Shown piece after piece: positions 17,701-25,674 of a stretch of DNA of 64,000 nucleotides. The stretch covers positions 155,413-219,412 of the forward strand of contig CAZJYX010000003.1 of NCBI GenBank assembly GCA_964550375.1. The letters are read 5' to 3'. Below the pieces are notes generated by a model. That model searched no databases and was not told where the DNA came from. It worked only from the letters and a program-made list of their open reading frames with translations. Source of the DNA: JAAYXS01 sp964550375 (GTDB lineage Bacteria > Planctomycetota > Phycisphaerae > UBA1845 > Fen-1342). A program made the translations under genes and the position numbers. Positions within the stretch are counted from its first letter, which is position 1, and each line of letters opens with the position of its first letter.

Positions 17701-20700
17701 TTTCGTTTACGAACCCGACGGGCGGTTGCACCAGGTTCACGACGCGCTCGGCCAGATTACGACCTACGAGTACGACTGCGTGGGCAACCTGACGCGCGTC
17801 GTCGACCATGACGGCCGGGAGACGATCTACGAATACGACCTACTGAATCGCCGCATGGCCGAAACCGTCGATCCGCACGGCCTGGCGCTGACCACGACGT
17901 TCCATTACGTTTCCGGCTCATGCGGCTGCGGCACGCCGGGGAGTGCTCTGGTCCACGCCGTGGTCGACCCCGATGGCTTCGTCACCTACACGTACTACGA
18001 TGAGCTCGATCGCCCGACCGCGATCGTGCGCAAGTTCGGCGACACGGATGATAACGGCGGTGACGCCGACGACGCCATCACGCGGGTTGTGTACGACGGC
18101 GTTGGCAACGCCACGCGCATAACGGTGGAGAATGCGCCGCACCCCGACCAGGTGGCCGCGTTCATGTTCGACGCGGCGGGTCGGCAGACGGCCCGTATCC
18201 TGGATCCTGACCACGCGGCGCTCACCGTCACCTGGGAGTACGACAACGTCGGCAATGTCATCGTTGAGCATGAACCCAGCGGCAATGTAGGTACCTACGC
18301 GTGGGACGCGGCCAACCGACTCGTGTCGGTGACCGACAGCATCGGGCAGGTCGTGACCTACACGTACGACGAGAATGGCAATCCGCTCAGCGTGACGGAT
18401 GCCAACGGGCACGGCCTCGCGTACCGGTATGATGCCCTCAACCGCCGCACGCACGAGTGGGATGCTGACGGCCAGGTCACGACGTATTCGTACGATCCGC
18501 TGAGCCGCCTGATCACCCGGACCGACCGTCTGGGCCGGGTGACCAGCTTCACGTACGACCCCCTTGGGCAGAAGTTGGCGGAAACCACGCCGTTGACGGC
18601 CCCGCCGCCGACCACGCAATACACGTACGATGCGGCCGGCCGAGTCCTGACGATCACCGATGGCAACGGCCGAACGACCGGCTACACGTACGACGGGGCC
18701 GGTCGCCTGGTCGAGGAGGCGTACGCCGACGGTACGGCCCGGACGTTCGCGTACGACGGGCGCGGCAACATCGCTGCTCGCACCGATGCGAGTGCCACGG
18801 TCACAACGTACGCTTACGATGATCTGAACCGCCTCGTGGCGCGCGCCTATACGATCGCAGCCGACTCGCCGGTCGCGGATACCCCGCCAGCCACGTTTGC
18901 CTACGATCGGGCCGGCAACATGCTTTCCGCGGACACGGCCGACGCGGATCTGGAGTTTTCCTATGATGGCGCCGGTCGCGTGATCGCAATGACGCAGAAT
19001 GGCCACACCACTACGGTGGGCTACGGTTCGACCGCGACCGGTCTGCAGCGGCAAGTGACCTATCCAGGTGGCCGGGTCGTGCTTGAGCAGCGTCAGCTCC
19101 GCGGCGGGCTGGCGGAGGTCAGCGACAACGGCGTTCCCGTCGTGACCTTCGACTTCGACGAGGCCGGCCGCATCCTGGGTCGCAGTCATCCGGTGCCCGG
19201 AGCGACGTCGGCGTATGATTACACCAACAACCTCTGGGTAACCGGCATCACGCACAACAACGCCGGCGGCGCATTCGTGCAGCTCGCTTATGGCCGCGAC
19301 CTGGAAGGCAACCCGACCCATGTCCGCAAAGCGCACGATCCGGACAGTTCCGAGCTCTACAGCTATGACGGCGCCGATCGCCTGACCGGCTTTGGACGCG
19401 GCCGGCTCAACGCTTCCGGCGACGAGTTGCTCAGCTACAGCCCGCTGTCCGGCTTACACCAGGAGCAGATTTGGGAAGATCTGGATCCGGTCGGCAACTG
19501 GCGTTCGCAGGTGCTGCGGTCCGATAACGAGGTTACGACGGAGGAGCGCGGTGTAAGCGTGGTCAATGCCTACACGAACATCGGGCCGCGCGGCCTGTTG
19601 CATGACGCCAGCGGCAACCTGCGGCTCGACGGCGCGCTGGGCGACACCAACTTCGACGGCGTAATTGACCACCTGGACCTCCAGGTGCTGGCCGCCTGCA
19701 TGGCGGGGCCCTGTGATGTGCCCGACTGCACGCCACCGACATACGACCCGTTCTGTGGTTTGGTCGATTTCGACGCCGACGGCGACGTGGATCTGCACGA
19801 TTTCGCGCAGCTTCAGTGGGCGCAGCTCGGGCTGGGCGGAGACCTGCCCGGCGCGCGGACTTACACCTACGACGCCGAGAATCGGCTGGTGGCCGTGCAC
19901 TTGGGCGGAGAGCTGGTCGCGTCCTACGCTTACGACGCGCTGCACCGGCGCGTTCGCAAGAACATGCCGTCCGCGGTTACCCAGTACATCTATGACGATC
20001 ACTATCGCGTGCTTGAGGAGCGCGACGCGGACGAGGTCGTTACGGCCGAGTATGTCTATGCCGAGTGGATCGACGACGCCGTGCTCATGCATCGCGGCGA
20101 ACAGACGTATTACTTCCACCGCGACGTGGTGGGCTCCGTTGTGGCGGTCACCGACGAGGCCGGCCTGGTCGTCGAGCAGTACGCCTATGACGCCTACGGC
20201 CGGCCGCTGGTGCGTGACGCCGACGGTGTGGTTCTGGACGGCAGCGCGATCGGCAATCCATACATGTTCACGGGGCGGCGCTATGAGCCGGAAATCGGGT
20301 GCTATTACTTCCGGGCACGCTTCTTCGACCCGCAGCGCGGGCGCTTCCTGCAGCGCGATCCGCTGGGGCTTGCCGCCGGGACGAACCTCTACCAGTACGT
20401 CTCCAGCCAGCCGACCGTCAGTGTCGATCCCCTGGGTCTGATCGAACCCGGCTTCGAACGCTGCTTCGGCAAGACCTGGACGCTGGCGTCCGGCTCCCGC
20501 CGCGGCTCCGTGGGCCCGGTATCCTGGAGCGCTTCATTCAGCGCAACCGTCGGGGGCGAGGTGTGCGTCAAGTGCTGCCCGGAAGGCACGCCGCGCGCGT
20601 ACTCCTGGGTCATCGACTACCGGCTGCAGGCCCGCATCTCGGGATCGGCGTCGGCCTCCGGCAGTTCGTTCGGCGGCGAGGTCGGCCCGATCGGATTCTG

Positions 20701-21049
20701 GGCCGGCGTTCGCGTCACGGCGTCAATCAGCGGCAGTGCGAGCGGCCGGGCGTTCTCCGACTACTGCAACAACGTGGCATTGCGGATTCGCATTTGTGCC
20801 CAGGCGACCGGCACGCTCAGGGTCTCCGGCGGCGCCGAGGCGTGGGTCGGACCGATCAGTGTGGGCGCCACGCTCACGGGGCAGGGACAGATCAACGCAC
20901 GCAAGTGCCTGGTCTGCAGCCCGGCCGGCTGTCAATGGGAGCCGGGCGAGGTGTGTATCTCCGGCTCGGTCGAGCTGCGCGCTTATGCGTTCTGGGTAAT
21001 TGACGCGACCTTCACAATCTGGAGCGGCCGAACCTGCTTCGGCATTTAG
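14747..21049 (+). CDS. Giant RHS/YD-repeat surface protein with internal dockerin
   Basis: A 2100-residue secreted protein with a signal peptide at 1-20. Two Cys-rich repeats lie near 249-325 (GACCLPSGC, GACCTPTGDC). A proline/arginine hinge follows near 415-447. About 40 YD repeats (forms such as YEYDAAGNLTRVTD) run from 560 to 1620. A dockerin-like EF-hand pair at 1631-1690 (DTNFDGVIDHLD, DFDADGDVDLHDF) interrupts the shell. The RHS core near 1840-1895 ends in RFLQRDPLGL. The last 200 residues are Cys- and Gly/Ser-rich and match no toxin family I recognise. RHS shells enclose C-terminal domains; no immunity-like gene follows. GAGAGGA precedes ATG 14747. Likely a cell-surface or extracellular protein. 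Confidence 0.93.
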   Translation: MFVVRLALACALVATASFEPATTSSMQTHPASLYAPTHVHDLVGAEAPLAAARATESRTQPGRGLLDCADNTIYGQEPSESADPGFNVSLSDWGAGSLAFEWAEGVVAEVAAIQWWGFMMECCWFPCTAAPLDFEITFYEGGGPEPGPAVYTLVVTVNPEPTGAFYSYGGPVDHELYHFSAAIDPPCAVKSPWVSITRLGGDPTCVFMWISSPDGDAYSLQYQVGAGLYTDQPFDLAYCLTGSGSVPTGACCLPSGCSPLPEDKCSAAGGIFIGPGIDCMPGLCEGGAQPGACCTPTGDCIESVPGLACAVELGGVFMGYGLECTPGLCGPEPTILVADRPECTDFDLPTTGAGLGRSPAIDQVGRVTDQPVTGVSEVPRGGATIPATAPADGRSRPLTGEGGPASEVSPPRQREVVGPPEPPRPPRRRPPPPQRRECVPPTPPSMAEITSSPIYRMLSALAGRHDGRGSASINAVDLGLGVGWNPSIAAMTFDVSTGRYVLIGKDSAVTTFTFDGAGNWVPSTGGEYALEVNPPQILARHNSGTVYEFVQGTPQVPLPGVPYLLQSVTDRNGNSNTYEWEAGNLVRMTDAHGREINLTHYPDGHIQTITDAVGRQVGYEYVGSNLTAIVLPNGDRIEYTYNSDHLMTSKTVPDGGVYQIEYAADGITLRDPLAQPFLTVQGVSTVDTAASVSSGELTLMSGQVPVLDGEGAVWQYDYDARGQVTRVVSPLLEEIQIGRDAATRNISSILDCRGHLTTYEYDAAGNLTRVTDAAGYVTEMEYHPEFALITRLVEPDGDEWLYLRDAHGNLETVIDPLIEVPDDQVLRYEYDAEGRLITSIDENGNEMIYGYTAGLQTSITVDPGGLNLTTSFEYDAMGRLTALVDANGVRTEYGVDEFNRVTDIVVDAGAAVHLNLHTVRVHDESGNLVSEVDPRGVTTTYEYDERDRLRVVIRDDGGLALTTLYEYDGCDRLLYQADHLGHITGFVYEPDGRLHQVHDALGQITTYEYDCVGNLTRVVDHDGRETIYEYDLLNRRMAETVDPHGLALTTTFHYVSGSCGCGTPGSALVHAVVDPDGFVTYTYYDELDRPTAIVRKFGDTDDNGGDADDAITRVVYDGVGNATRITVENAPHPDQVAAFMFDAAGRQTARILDPDHAALTVTWEYDNVGNVIVEHEPSGNVGTYAWDAANRLVSVTDSIGQVVTYTYDENGNPLSVTDANGHGLAYRYDALNRRTHEWDADGQVTTYSYDPLSRLITRTDRLGRVTSFTYDPLGQKLAETTPLTAPPPTTQYTYDAAGRVLTITDGNGRTTGYTYDGAGRLVEEAYADGTARTFAYDGRGNIAARTDASATVTTYAYDDLNRLVARAYTIAADSPVADTPPATFAYDRAGNMLSADTADADLEFSYDGAGRVIAMTQNGHTTTVGYGSTATGLQRQVTYPGGRVVLEQRQLRGGLAEVSDNGVPVVTFDFDEAGRILGRSHPVPGATSAYDYTNNLWVTGITHNNAGGAFVQLAYGRDLEGNPTHVRKAHDPDSSELYSYDGADRLTGFGRGRLNASGDELLSYSPLSGLHQEQIWEDLDPVGNWRSQVLRSDNEVTTEERGVSVVNAYTNIGPRGLLHDASGNLRLDGALGDTNFDGVIDHLDLQVLAACMAGPCDVPDCTPPTYDPFCGLVDFDADGDVDLHDFAQLQWAQLGLGGDLPGARTYTYDAENRLVAVHLGGELVASYAYDALHRRVRKNMPSAVTQYIYDDHYRVLEERDADEVVTAEYVYAEWIDDAVLMHRGEQTYYFHRDVVGSVVAVTDEAGLVVEQYAYDAYGRPLVRDADGVVLDGSAIGNPYMFTGRRYEPEIGCYYFRARFFDPQRGRFLQRDPLGLAAGTNLYQYVSSQPTVSVDPLGLIEPGFERCFGKTWTLASGSRRGSVGPVSWSASFSATVGGEVCVKCCPEGTPRAYSWVIDYRLQARISGSASASGSSFGGEVGPIGFWAGVRVTASISGSASGRAFSDYCNNVALRIRICAQATGTLRVSGGAEAWVGPISVGATLTGQGQINARKCLVCSPAGCQWEPGEVCISGSVELRAYAFWVIDATFTIWSGRTCFGI

Positions 21050-21320
21050 TGCTGTTGTCCCGGTCCACCGTACCGCGCACAAGTCGCGCGGGTTACGCTG
21101 TGCGCGGTCCGACTCCCGGTTCGTCGGAGTCGGGCTCGGGTCTCCATTCACGGGCTCGCCGATCCGCGGGGCACATCTTCGCCGTGTCCGCAGACGCCAT
21201 CCTCGGCGCTGCACTTCGCAACGAGCTGTGCACGAGCGCAGGGGCCGGGATTCTCTTCTCTTAGACGGGGGGGGCAAGGTGTGCCACGGACTGAAGTTGC
21301 CGGATTCTGGCACGAATTCC

Positions 21321-21349
21321 TTGACCTTTCTCGATAGGTAGTGTAATCT
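21321..21349 (+). promoter_or_regulatory. Promoter of the hydrogenase operon
   Basis: TTGACC (21321-21326) and TAATCT (21344-21349) are separated by 17 bases, in a locally AT-richer stretch. The predicted start near 21356 leaves a leader of about 150 bases before the first gene. Confidence 0.6.
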
Positions 21350-21410
21350 TTTGTTAAACATGTCCGGAGGCCTGTTCGGCTTCGGCACTGGGTTCATGAC
21401 GTAGGCCCGT

Positions 21411-21521
21411 GTGGAACCCGTGCCAGTGACCATCTGGCGGGTTCCCACTTCATAACGTACGGCTTCGTCTGCTCGGCTTTGACCAGTGCAGTAATCGGCC
21501 AAAGCCATGGGGTTTCCCATG
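21411..21521 (+). promoter_or_regulatory. Structured 5' leader of the hydrogenase operon
   Basis: Three stems occur in the leader. The first pairs GTGGAACCCG (21411-21420) with CGGGTTCCCAC (21438-21448) with one bulge, and CCAG/CTGG pair inside it. The second pairs GGCTTTG (21475-21481) with CAAAGCC (21500-21506) and ends exactly before ATG 21507. The third pairs CCATGGG (21505-21511) with CCCATGG (21516-21522), which buries both candidate start codons. No Shine-Dalgarno sequence is exposed, so translation control by RNA folding is plausible. It matches no riboswitch I can name. Confidence 0.45.
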
Positions 21522-22565
21522 GCTGCATGCGTCCTGTCTGATGCACAACTGTCAGACGCTCTCCATCGCGGAGACTACCCTGAGCGCCTGTTGATCGGCT
21601 CGATCAGCTCGGGGGTCGGTGTGTCTCGGCTCCCGGCGGACGCCGTCGGTCTGTCGGCCTTGCGCGAGCCGCGCGGCCCGACATCAGTCAAGTCGTTCTG
21701 TTTCCCGCCCCGCCAGCTTGTGGCCACTTACTCCGCGGCGATCGACGACAACGGCGGTGTGCGGCCGGTTCCAGCGCGGCTGGTTGTGGGTGCGCGGGCC
21801 TGTGAACGGCGGGCGTTGCGCTACCTGGACCGGGTCTTCGGGGCACCGCCGCACCCTGATCCACTCTACCGTGCCTACCGCGATTCCCTGGTGCTGGTCA
21901 CAGTTGACTGTATTCAGCCGCACCAGAACTGCTTCTGCAATCTTGTGGATGGCAAGCCCTACGCGGACGGCGATTTCGACGTGAACCTGACGCCTATCTC
22001 CGGCGGCTTCGTCGTCGAAGCCGGCTCGCCGCCGGGGGAAGCATTCCTGGCCCACACCGCCGACCTGCTGACTCCGGCCACGGCCGAGCATGAAGCGGAG
22101 CGCGACCATGTTCGCCAGGGGGCCGTACGCCTGCTGAGCGAGCAGAACGCTGATTACGACCTGCCTCATCAGCCCGCCGAGATGCCGACCCCACAGCCGG
22201 ACGACGAGCAGTGGGATCGGCTGGGCGCGAGTTGTGTCGAGTGTGGCGCATGCACGCAGATCTGCCCAACGTGCCATTGCTTCTCGCTGGCGGACCATCG
22301 CCGCGAGGGCGGGGCATATGAACGCGTGCGCGCCTGGGACAGTTGCTTGTGGTCCGGCTATTCCCGCATGGCCGGAGCGACCGGCATGAAGCCCAATCCG
22401 CGGGCCCATTTTCGCAGCCGGTTTGCGAATCGGTTTCTACACAAGTTCGTGTGGTCGCTGGAGCAATGGAACTTGCTGGGCTGCGTCGGCTGCGGCCGCT
22501 GCTTCGACGCCTGCCCAGGCGCCATCGACATACGGCGCGTTCTCCAGACGGAAGTGGCGTCATGA
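21507..22565 (+). CDS. 4Fe-4S electron-input subunit, sulfhydrogenase beta (HydB/AsrA)-like
   Basis: A 352-residue cytoplasmic Fe-S protein like the beta subunit of sulfhydrogenase (HydB) or anaerobic sulfite reductase A. Two 4Fe-4S motifs lie in the C-terminal half: CVECGACTQICPTCHC from residue 243 and CVGCGRCFDACPG from about 326. Further family cysteines lie in CIQPHQNCFCN and DSCLWSGYSRMA. In HydB/HydG pairs it carries electrons between the flavin subunit and the rest of the complex. It is the first gene of a 17-gene operon, and its stop overlaps the next start (ATGA). The start could be ATG 21507 or 21519. Confidence 0.87.
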   Translation: MGFPMAACVLSDAQLSDALHRGDYPERLLIGSISSGVGVSRLPADAVGLSALREPRGPTSVKSFCFPPRQLVATYSAAIDDNGGVRPVPARLVVGARACERRALRYLDRVFGAPPHPDPLYRAYRDSLVLVTVDCIQPHQNCFCNLVDGKPYADGDFDVNLTPISGGFVVEAGSPPGEAFLAHTADLLTPATAEHEAERDHVRQGAVRLLSEQNADYDLPHQPAEMPTPQPDDEQWDRLGASCVECGACTQICPTCHCFSLADHRREGGAYERVRAWDSCLWSGYSRMAGATGMKPNPRAHFRSRFANRFLHKFVWSLEQWNLLGCVGCGRCFDACPGAIDIRRVLQTEVAS

Positions 22566-23395
22566 CCTTGAATCCGTATCAACCCCTGCTTGCCCGGCTC
22601 ACCGACGTGCTGGAGGAAACCCCGACGATCAAGACGTTCGTCGTCGAACCGCCGCGTGCGTTTGCCTTCCAGGCCGGGCAGTTCGCCCAGTTGACTGTCC
22701 CCGGTATCGGCGAGGCGCCCTTCACACCCTCCAGCGATCCGGCCGACCCGCATCGTCTCGAATTCACCGTTATTCGCACCGGGCGCGTCACCGAGGAGCT
22801 GCACGCGCTGCGGCCCGGCGACATGGTGGGGCTGCGCGGGCCTTTTGGCGTCGGGTATCCGGTCTCCGAGCTGCGCGGCAAGCATGTTCTGATCGTTGGC
22901 GGCGGGTGCGGGCTGGCGCCGCTCCGCTCACTGATCTATACGCTGCTCCGGCAACTTGAGCAGGGTGGGGCGGGCGGCGCACCCGCCACCATGCGAATCA
23001 AGTACGGCGCCCGCGAAAGCAGCGAGCTGCTGTACCGGCGTCAGTACGATGCCTGGGACACCTGTCCAAACGTCAGTGTGGACGTCACCATTGACGTGCC
23101 GGAGCCCGCTTGGTACGGGCGCGTCGGCGTCGTCACCACGCTGCTCGAGCGCCTGGAGACGCTTCCGGATGAGACCGTCGCGGTCTCCTGCGGTCCCGAG
23201 ATCATGCTCAAGTTCGTTACGCAGACGCTGCTCGAGCGCGGCTTGGCGCCAGAACACATCGTGCTGTCGATGAACCGACGGATGAGCTGCGGCATTGGCA
23301 AATGCGGCCGCTGCAACATCGGCCCCTATTACCTCTGCCGTGATGGGCCCGACATTCATTACGCCCAGATTAAGGACTTGGCGAATGTCTTCTGA
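22562..23395 (+). CDS. FAD/NAD(P)-binding subunit, sulfhydrogenase gamma (HydG/AsrB)-like
   Basis: A 277-residue ferredoxin-reductase-type protein. The FAD domain is at about 1-100 (FVVEPPRAFAFQAGQFAQL), with the usual RxYS motif changed to PFTPSS. The NAD(P) domain is at about 105-230 (LIVGGGCGLAPLRSLIY). A C-terminal 2Fe-2S site is CGIGKCGRCNIGPYYLC. It is the likely entry or exit point for NAD(P)H electrons in the hydrogenase complex. ATG 22562 overlaps the preceding stop by four bases. Dihydroorotate dehydrogenase electron-transfer subunits are related, but the HydB partner favours this reading. Confidence 0.9.
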   Translation: MTLNPYQPLLARLTDVLEETPTIKTFVVEPPRAFAFQAGQFAQLTVPGIGEAPFTPSSDPADPHRLEFTVIRTGRVTEELHALRPGDMVGLRGPFGVGYPVSELRGKHVLIVGGGCGLAPLRSLIYTLLRQLEQGGAGGAPATMRIKYGARESSELLYRRQYDAWDTCPNVSVDVTIDVPEPAWYGRVGVVTTLLERLETLPDETVAVSCGPEIMLKFVTQTLLERGLAPEHIVLSMNRRMSCGIGKCGRCNIGPYYLCRDGPDIHYAQIKDLANVF

Positions 23396-25175
23396 TCCCG
23401 GCGCTCGGACGGCCACCGGCCGGTGCCTGTTCTGTAATCTCGGCTGTCCGCTGCAACTCGAACTGTTCGCCCCGCATCGTTGGCGACCGCAGTTCAACGG
23501 TACCACTACCACCTGCGCCCGTGGGCAGATGCTCAGCGATCTGCTCCAGAGCCCGCACCGCCTCTACCGGCCGCGCAGCGGCAACGCCGAGGTCCGTCTG
23601 GACACCGCCATCGACGCCCTCGCCCGGCGGATCGCCGACCCCGCAACAGCCCGTGTGGCGATCTGGATGGACGCCGGTCTTGCCATCGAAGAACTCGCTG
23701 CCGCGCAACGCTTCTGCGCGGCCCAGCCGGAGCGGCGCCACCTGCTGATCCAGGTTCCGACTGGCGAACTGGGGGCAACGGAGGGGCTTGATGCGGCCGG
23801 CGTGCCGCAGGCCGCGCCGGACGAGGGCCGCAGCCCGGACGTCTTCCTGATCGTCGGCAACCCCCTGGCCACGCATCCGGCGGCGGCGCGCTGGCTGTTT
23901 CGCCCGGACGCTCCACCGCGTCGTCCCCCGGCCATCGTCGTCGATTCATCGGCCAGCCCCCTGACGACCTATGGCGCACCGGCACTGATTTGCCGGCCCG
24001 GCGCTGAGTGGGCGGTGCTGGCCGCCTTGTTGCACGCCGCGGGTTTCACGGCAAGCCAGGATATGCTGCCCGCCAACGTCGGCGAGAGTGCGGGGGTAGC
24101 GCCCGCGGCGCTGCAACAGGCGGCGGAGCGGCTCCGTGATAGCCGTCAGCCAGCCGCCCTTATCGCCCCCCAGGCGGGGCGGCGGGATACCTGGCGGGCG
24201 CTCACCGCGGCGGCGGCGAGCGGGACCCACGCGAAAGACGGCTGGACCTGCGTTCTAACAACGCACGCGAACGCCCTGGGATACGCGCGGTACGCGCGCC
24301 GCCAGGGCATCGGGGACTGGTGGACGGCAGCCCTCCATGGACGCAACCAGCCTGCCGACCTGCTGCTGGTGGTCGGTTGGGACCCGACCAGCGCGGCGCC
24401 CCGCGCGCTATGGGAACCGATGCTGGCGGCCGCACAACACGCCGTGCTGCTGAGTGCCTTTCCGCCGGCTGACGCGACGGCGTACCAGGCCATCCTGCCG
24501 CTCGCTCTGCCGGCCGAAGCCGGCGGTAGCTTCGTCCTGGCCGACGGCCGCGTGACGCGGGTGGAACCGGTGCTGCCGCCGCCGCCGGGCGTGCCGACAG
24601 CGCTTCACATACTGTCCCGCCTGACCGGCCAGCCCGGCCCGGCCGACCCCACAGTCGTTGAAGAGCAGCTCATGTCCACGGCGCCGGAGGTCGTGCCGGT
24701 GCCGACGGCCGCACCCGACCTGCCGGCGACGGGCGGCTGGCCCGCAGTGCTGATCGCCGAGCCGACGCAGTATGCCGACGGGCAGCTCACGCGGCACGCC
24801 TGCTGGTCGCAACAGGTCGAGCCCTATCCAGAGCTTCGCCTGGCGCCGCGCGACGCGCACACGCTCGGCGTGCGCGACGGCCAGCTCGTCACCATCCATA
24901 ACGTGCAGGGGCGCGCCCGCGTGCGAATCGCGGTGGCGGCACGGCAGCCAATCGCGACGGCTTGCTACGCCGAGCCGACAACGCGCGGCGACGCGCGGCA
25001 ACCGCCCGGTTGGCTGGCCGTCGGCAGCGCCGCGCCGGCCGTGCGCCGGCTACTGGGATTGCGTTTCGGCCAGGCAGACGATCTCGCCGCGACGGGCGTG
25101 CTGGCGGTGGAGATTGAGACGGACGAAGCCGCGGCCCAGGGGACGCGTCAGGAGGCCAGTCGTGGCCATGGCTGA
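23385..25175 (+). CDS. Degenerate molybdopterin oxidoreductase-family subunit
   Basis: A 596-residue protein of the FdhF/NuoG/FwdB superfamily. It has an N-terminal 4Fe-4S site, CLFCNLGC and then CARGQ (about residues 12-47). A molybdopterin-type core follows, ending in a C-terminal barrel (ELRLAPRDAHTLGVRDGQ). The conserved catalytic Cys/SeCys-His segment expected some 100 residues after the Fe-S site in formate dehydrogenase is not visible. It may therefore be a structural or electron-transfer subunit like NuoG. It overlaps the previous gene by 11 bases. A genuine but divergent formate or aldehyde dehydrogenase cannot be excluded. Confidence 0.8.
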   Translation: MSSDPGARTATGRCLFCNLGCPLQLELFAPHRWRPQFNGTTTTCARGQMLSDLLQSPHRLYRPRSGNAEVRLDTAIDALARRIADPATARVAIWMDAGLAIEELAAAQRFCAAQPERRHLLIQVPTGELGATEGLDAAGVPQAAPDEGRSPDVFLIVGNPLATHPAAARWLFRPDAPPRRPPAIVVDSSASPLTTYGAPALICRPGAEWAVLAALLHAAGFTASQDMLPANVGESAGVAPAALQQAAERLRDSRQPAALIAPQAGRRDTWRALTAAAASGTHAKDGWTCVLTTHANALGYARYARRQGIGDWWTAALHGRNQPADLLLVVGWDPTSAAPRALWEPMLAAAQHAVLLSAFPPADATAYQAILPLALPAEAGGSFVLADGRVTRVEPVLPPPPGVPTALHILSRLTGQPGPADPTVVEEQLMSTAPEVVPVPTAAPDLPATGGWPAVLIAEPTQYADGQLTRHACWSQQVEPYPELRLAPRDAHTLGVRDGQLVTIHNVQGRARVRIAVAARQPIATACYAEPTTRGDARQPPGWLAVGSAAPAVRRLLGLRFGQADDLAATGVLAVEIETDEAAAQGTRQEASRGHG

Positions 25176-25665
25176 AGCTGTTGCGGAGGTCCAGGCGCGC
25201 GTCGCGCTGGACGTTGACGCCTGCATCGAATGCCGCACTTGCGCGGCCGCGTGCCTGTACGGGCACGGTGACATGCCGGTCGTGTATTTTGCGCGCGTCG
25301 GCGCCGCCATGCTGCCGGCGCTGTGCCGCCAGTGTCAGGACGCCCCGTGCGTGGTCGCGTGTCCGGCCGACGCGATGCTGCGCGATCCTTCCGGGGCGGT
25401 GTACCGCGCGATGTTCCGCTGCCGCGGCTGCGAGTGCTGCGTGCGGGCCTGTCCCTTCGGGGTGCTGGTGTCGGCGACGTTCGCCGGCGCGATTGCCAAA
25501 TGTGACCTGTGTGTCGACCGGACCGCCGCCGGCCTCCAACCCCGCTGCGTCGCCAGTTGCCCGGCCGGTGCGCTGCACTTTCTGCGGGAACAGGATGCCG
25601 ACCAGCATCATCTGGTGGTGCTGGGCAGCCGGACCTTGGGGCAGCATCCGATCCGCCGACGCTGA
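25162..25665 (+). CDS. Four-cluster polyferredoxin subunit (HycB/CooF/HydN-like)
   Basis: A 167-residue Fe-S protein with four 4Fe-4S motifs: CIECRTCAAAC, CRQCQDAPCVVAC, CRGCECCVRAC and CDLCVDR with RCVASC. This layout matches HycB, CooF and HydN, which wire a dehydrogenase to a group 4 hydrogenase. GTG 25162 was chosen because AGGAGG is 6 bases upstream; ATG 25168 is the alternative. It overlaps the end of the molybdopterin-family gene by 14 bases, and the membrane subunit gene follows after 9 bases. Confidence 0.9.
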   Translation: MAMAEAVAEVQARVALDVDACIECRTCAAACLYGHGDMPVVYFARVGAAMLPALCRQCQDAPCVVACPADAMLRDPSGAVYRAMFRCRGCECCVRACPFGVLVSATFAGAIAKCDLCVDRTAAGLQPRCVASCPAGALHFLREQDADQHHLVVLGSRTLGQHPIRRR

Positions 25666-25674
25666 GGGTATCGC

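Noticed and set aside
17918..19336. Minus-strand 472-codon frame inside the RHS gene
   Set aside because: A mirror of the repetitive YD coding sequence, Arg/Val-rich and without domains.
16400..20400. Repeated 60-70 base units that could suggest a DNA repeat array or CRISPR
   Set aside because: The periodicity comes from protein YD repeats; the DNA is diverged and there are no spacers. No CRISPR array was seen anywhere in the window.
14747..21049. RHS protein as an interbacterial toxin with immunity gene
   Set aside because: No recognised toxin domain at the tip and no small gene immediately downstream; kept only as an open possibility.
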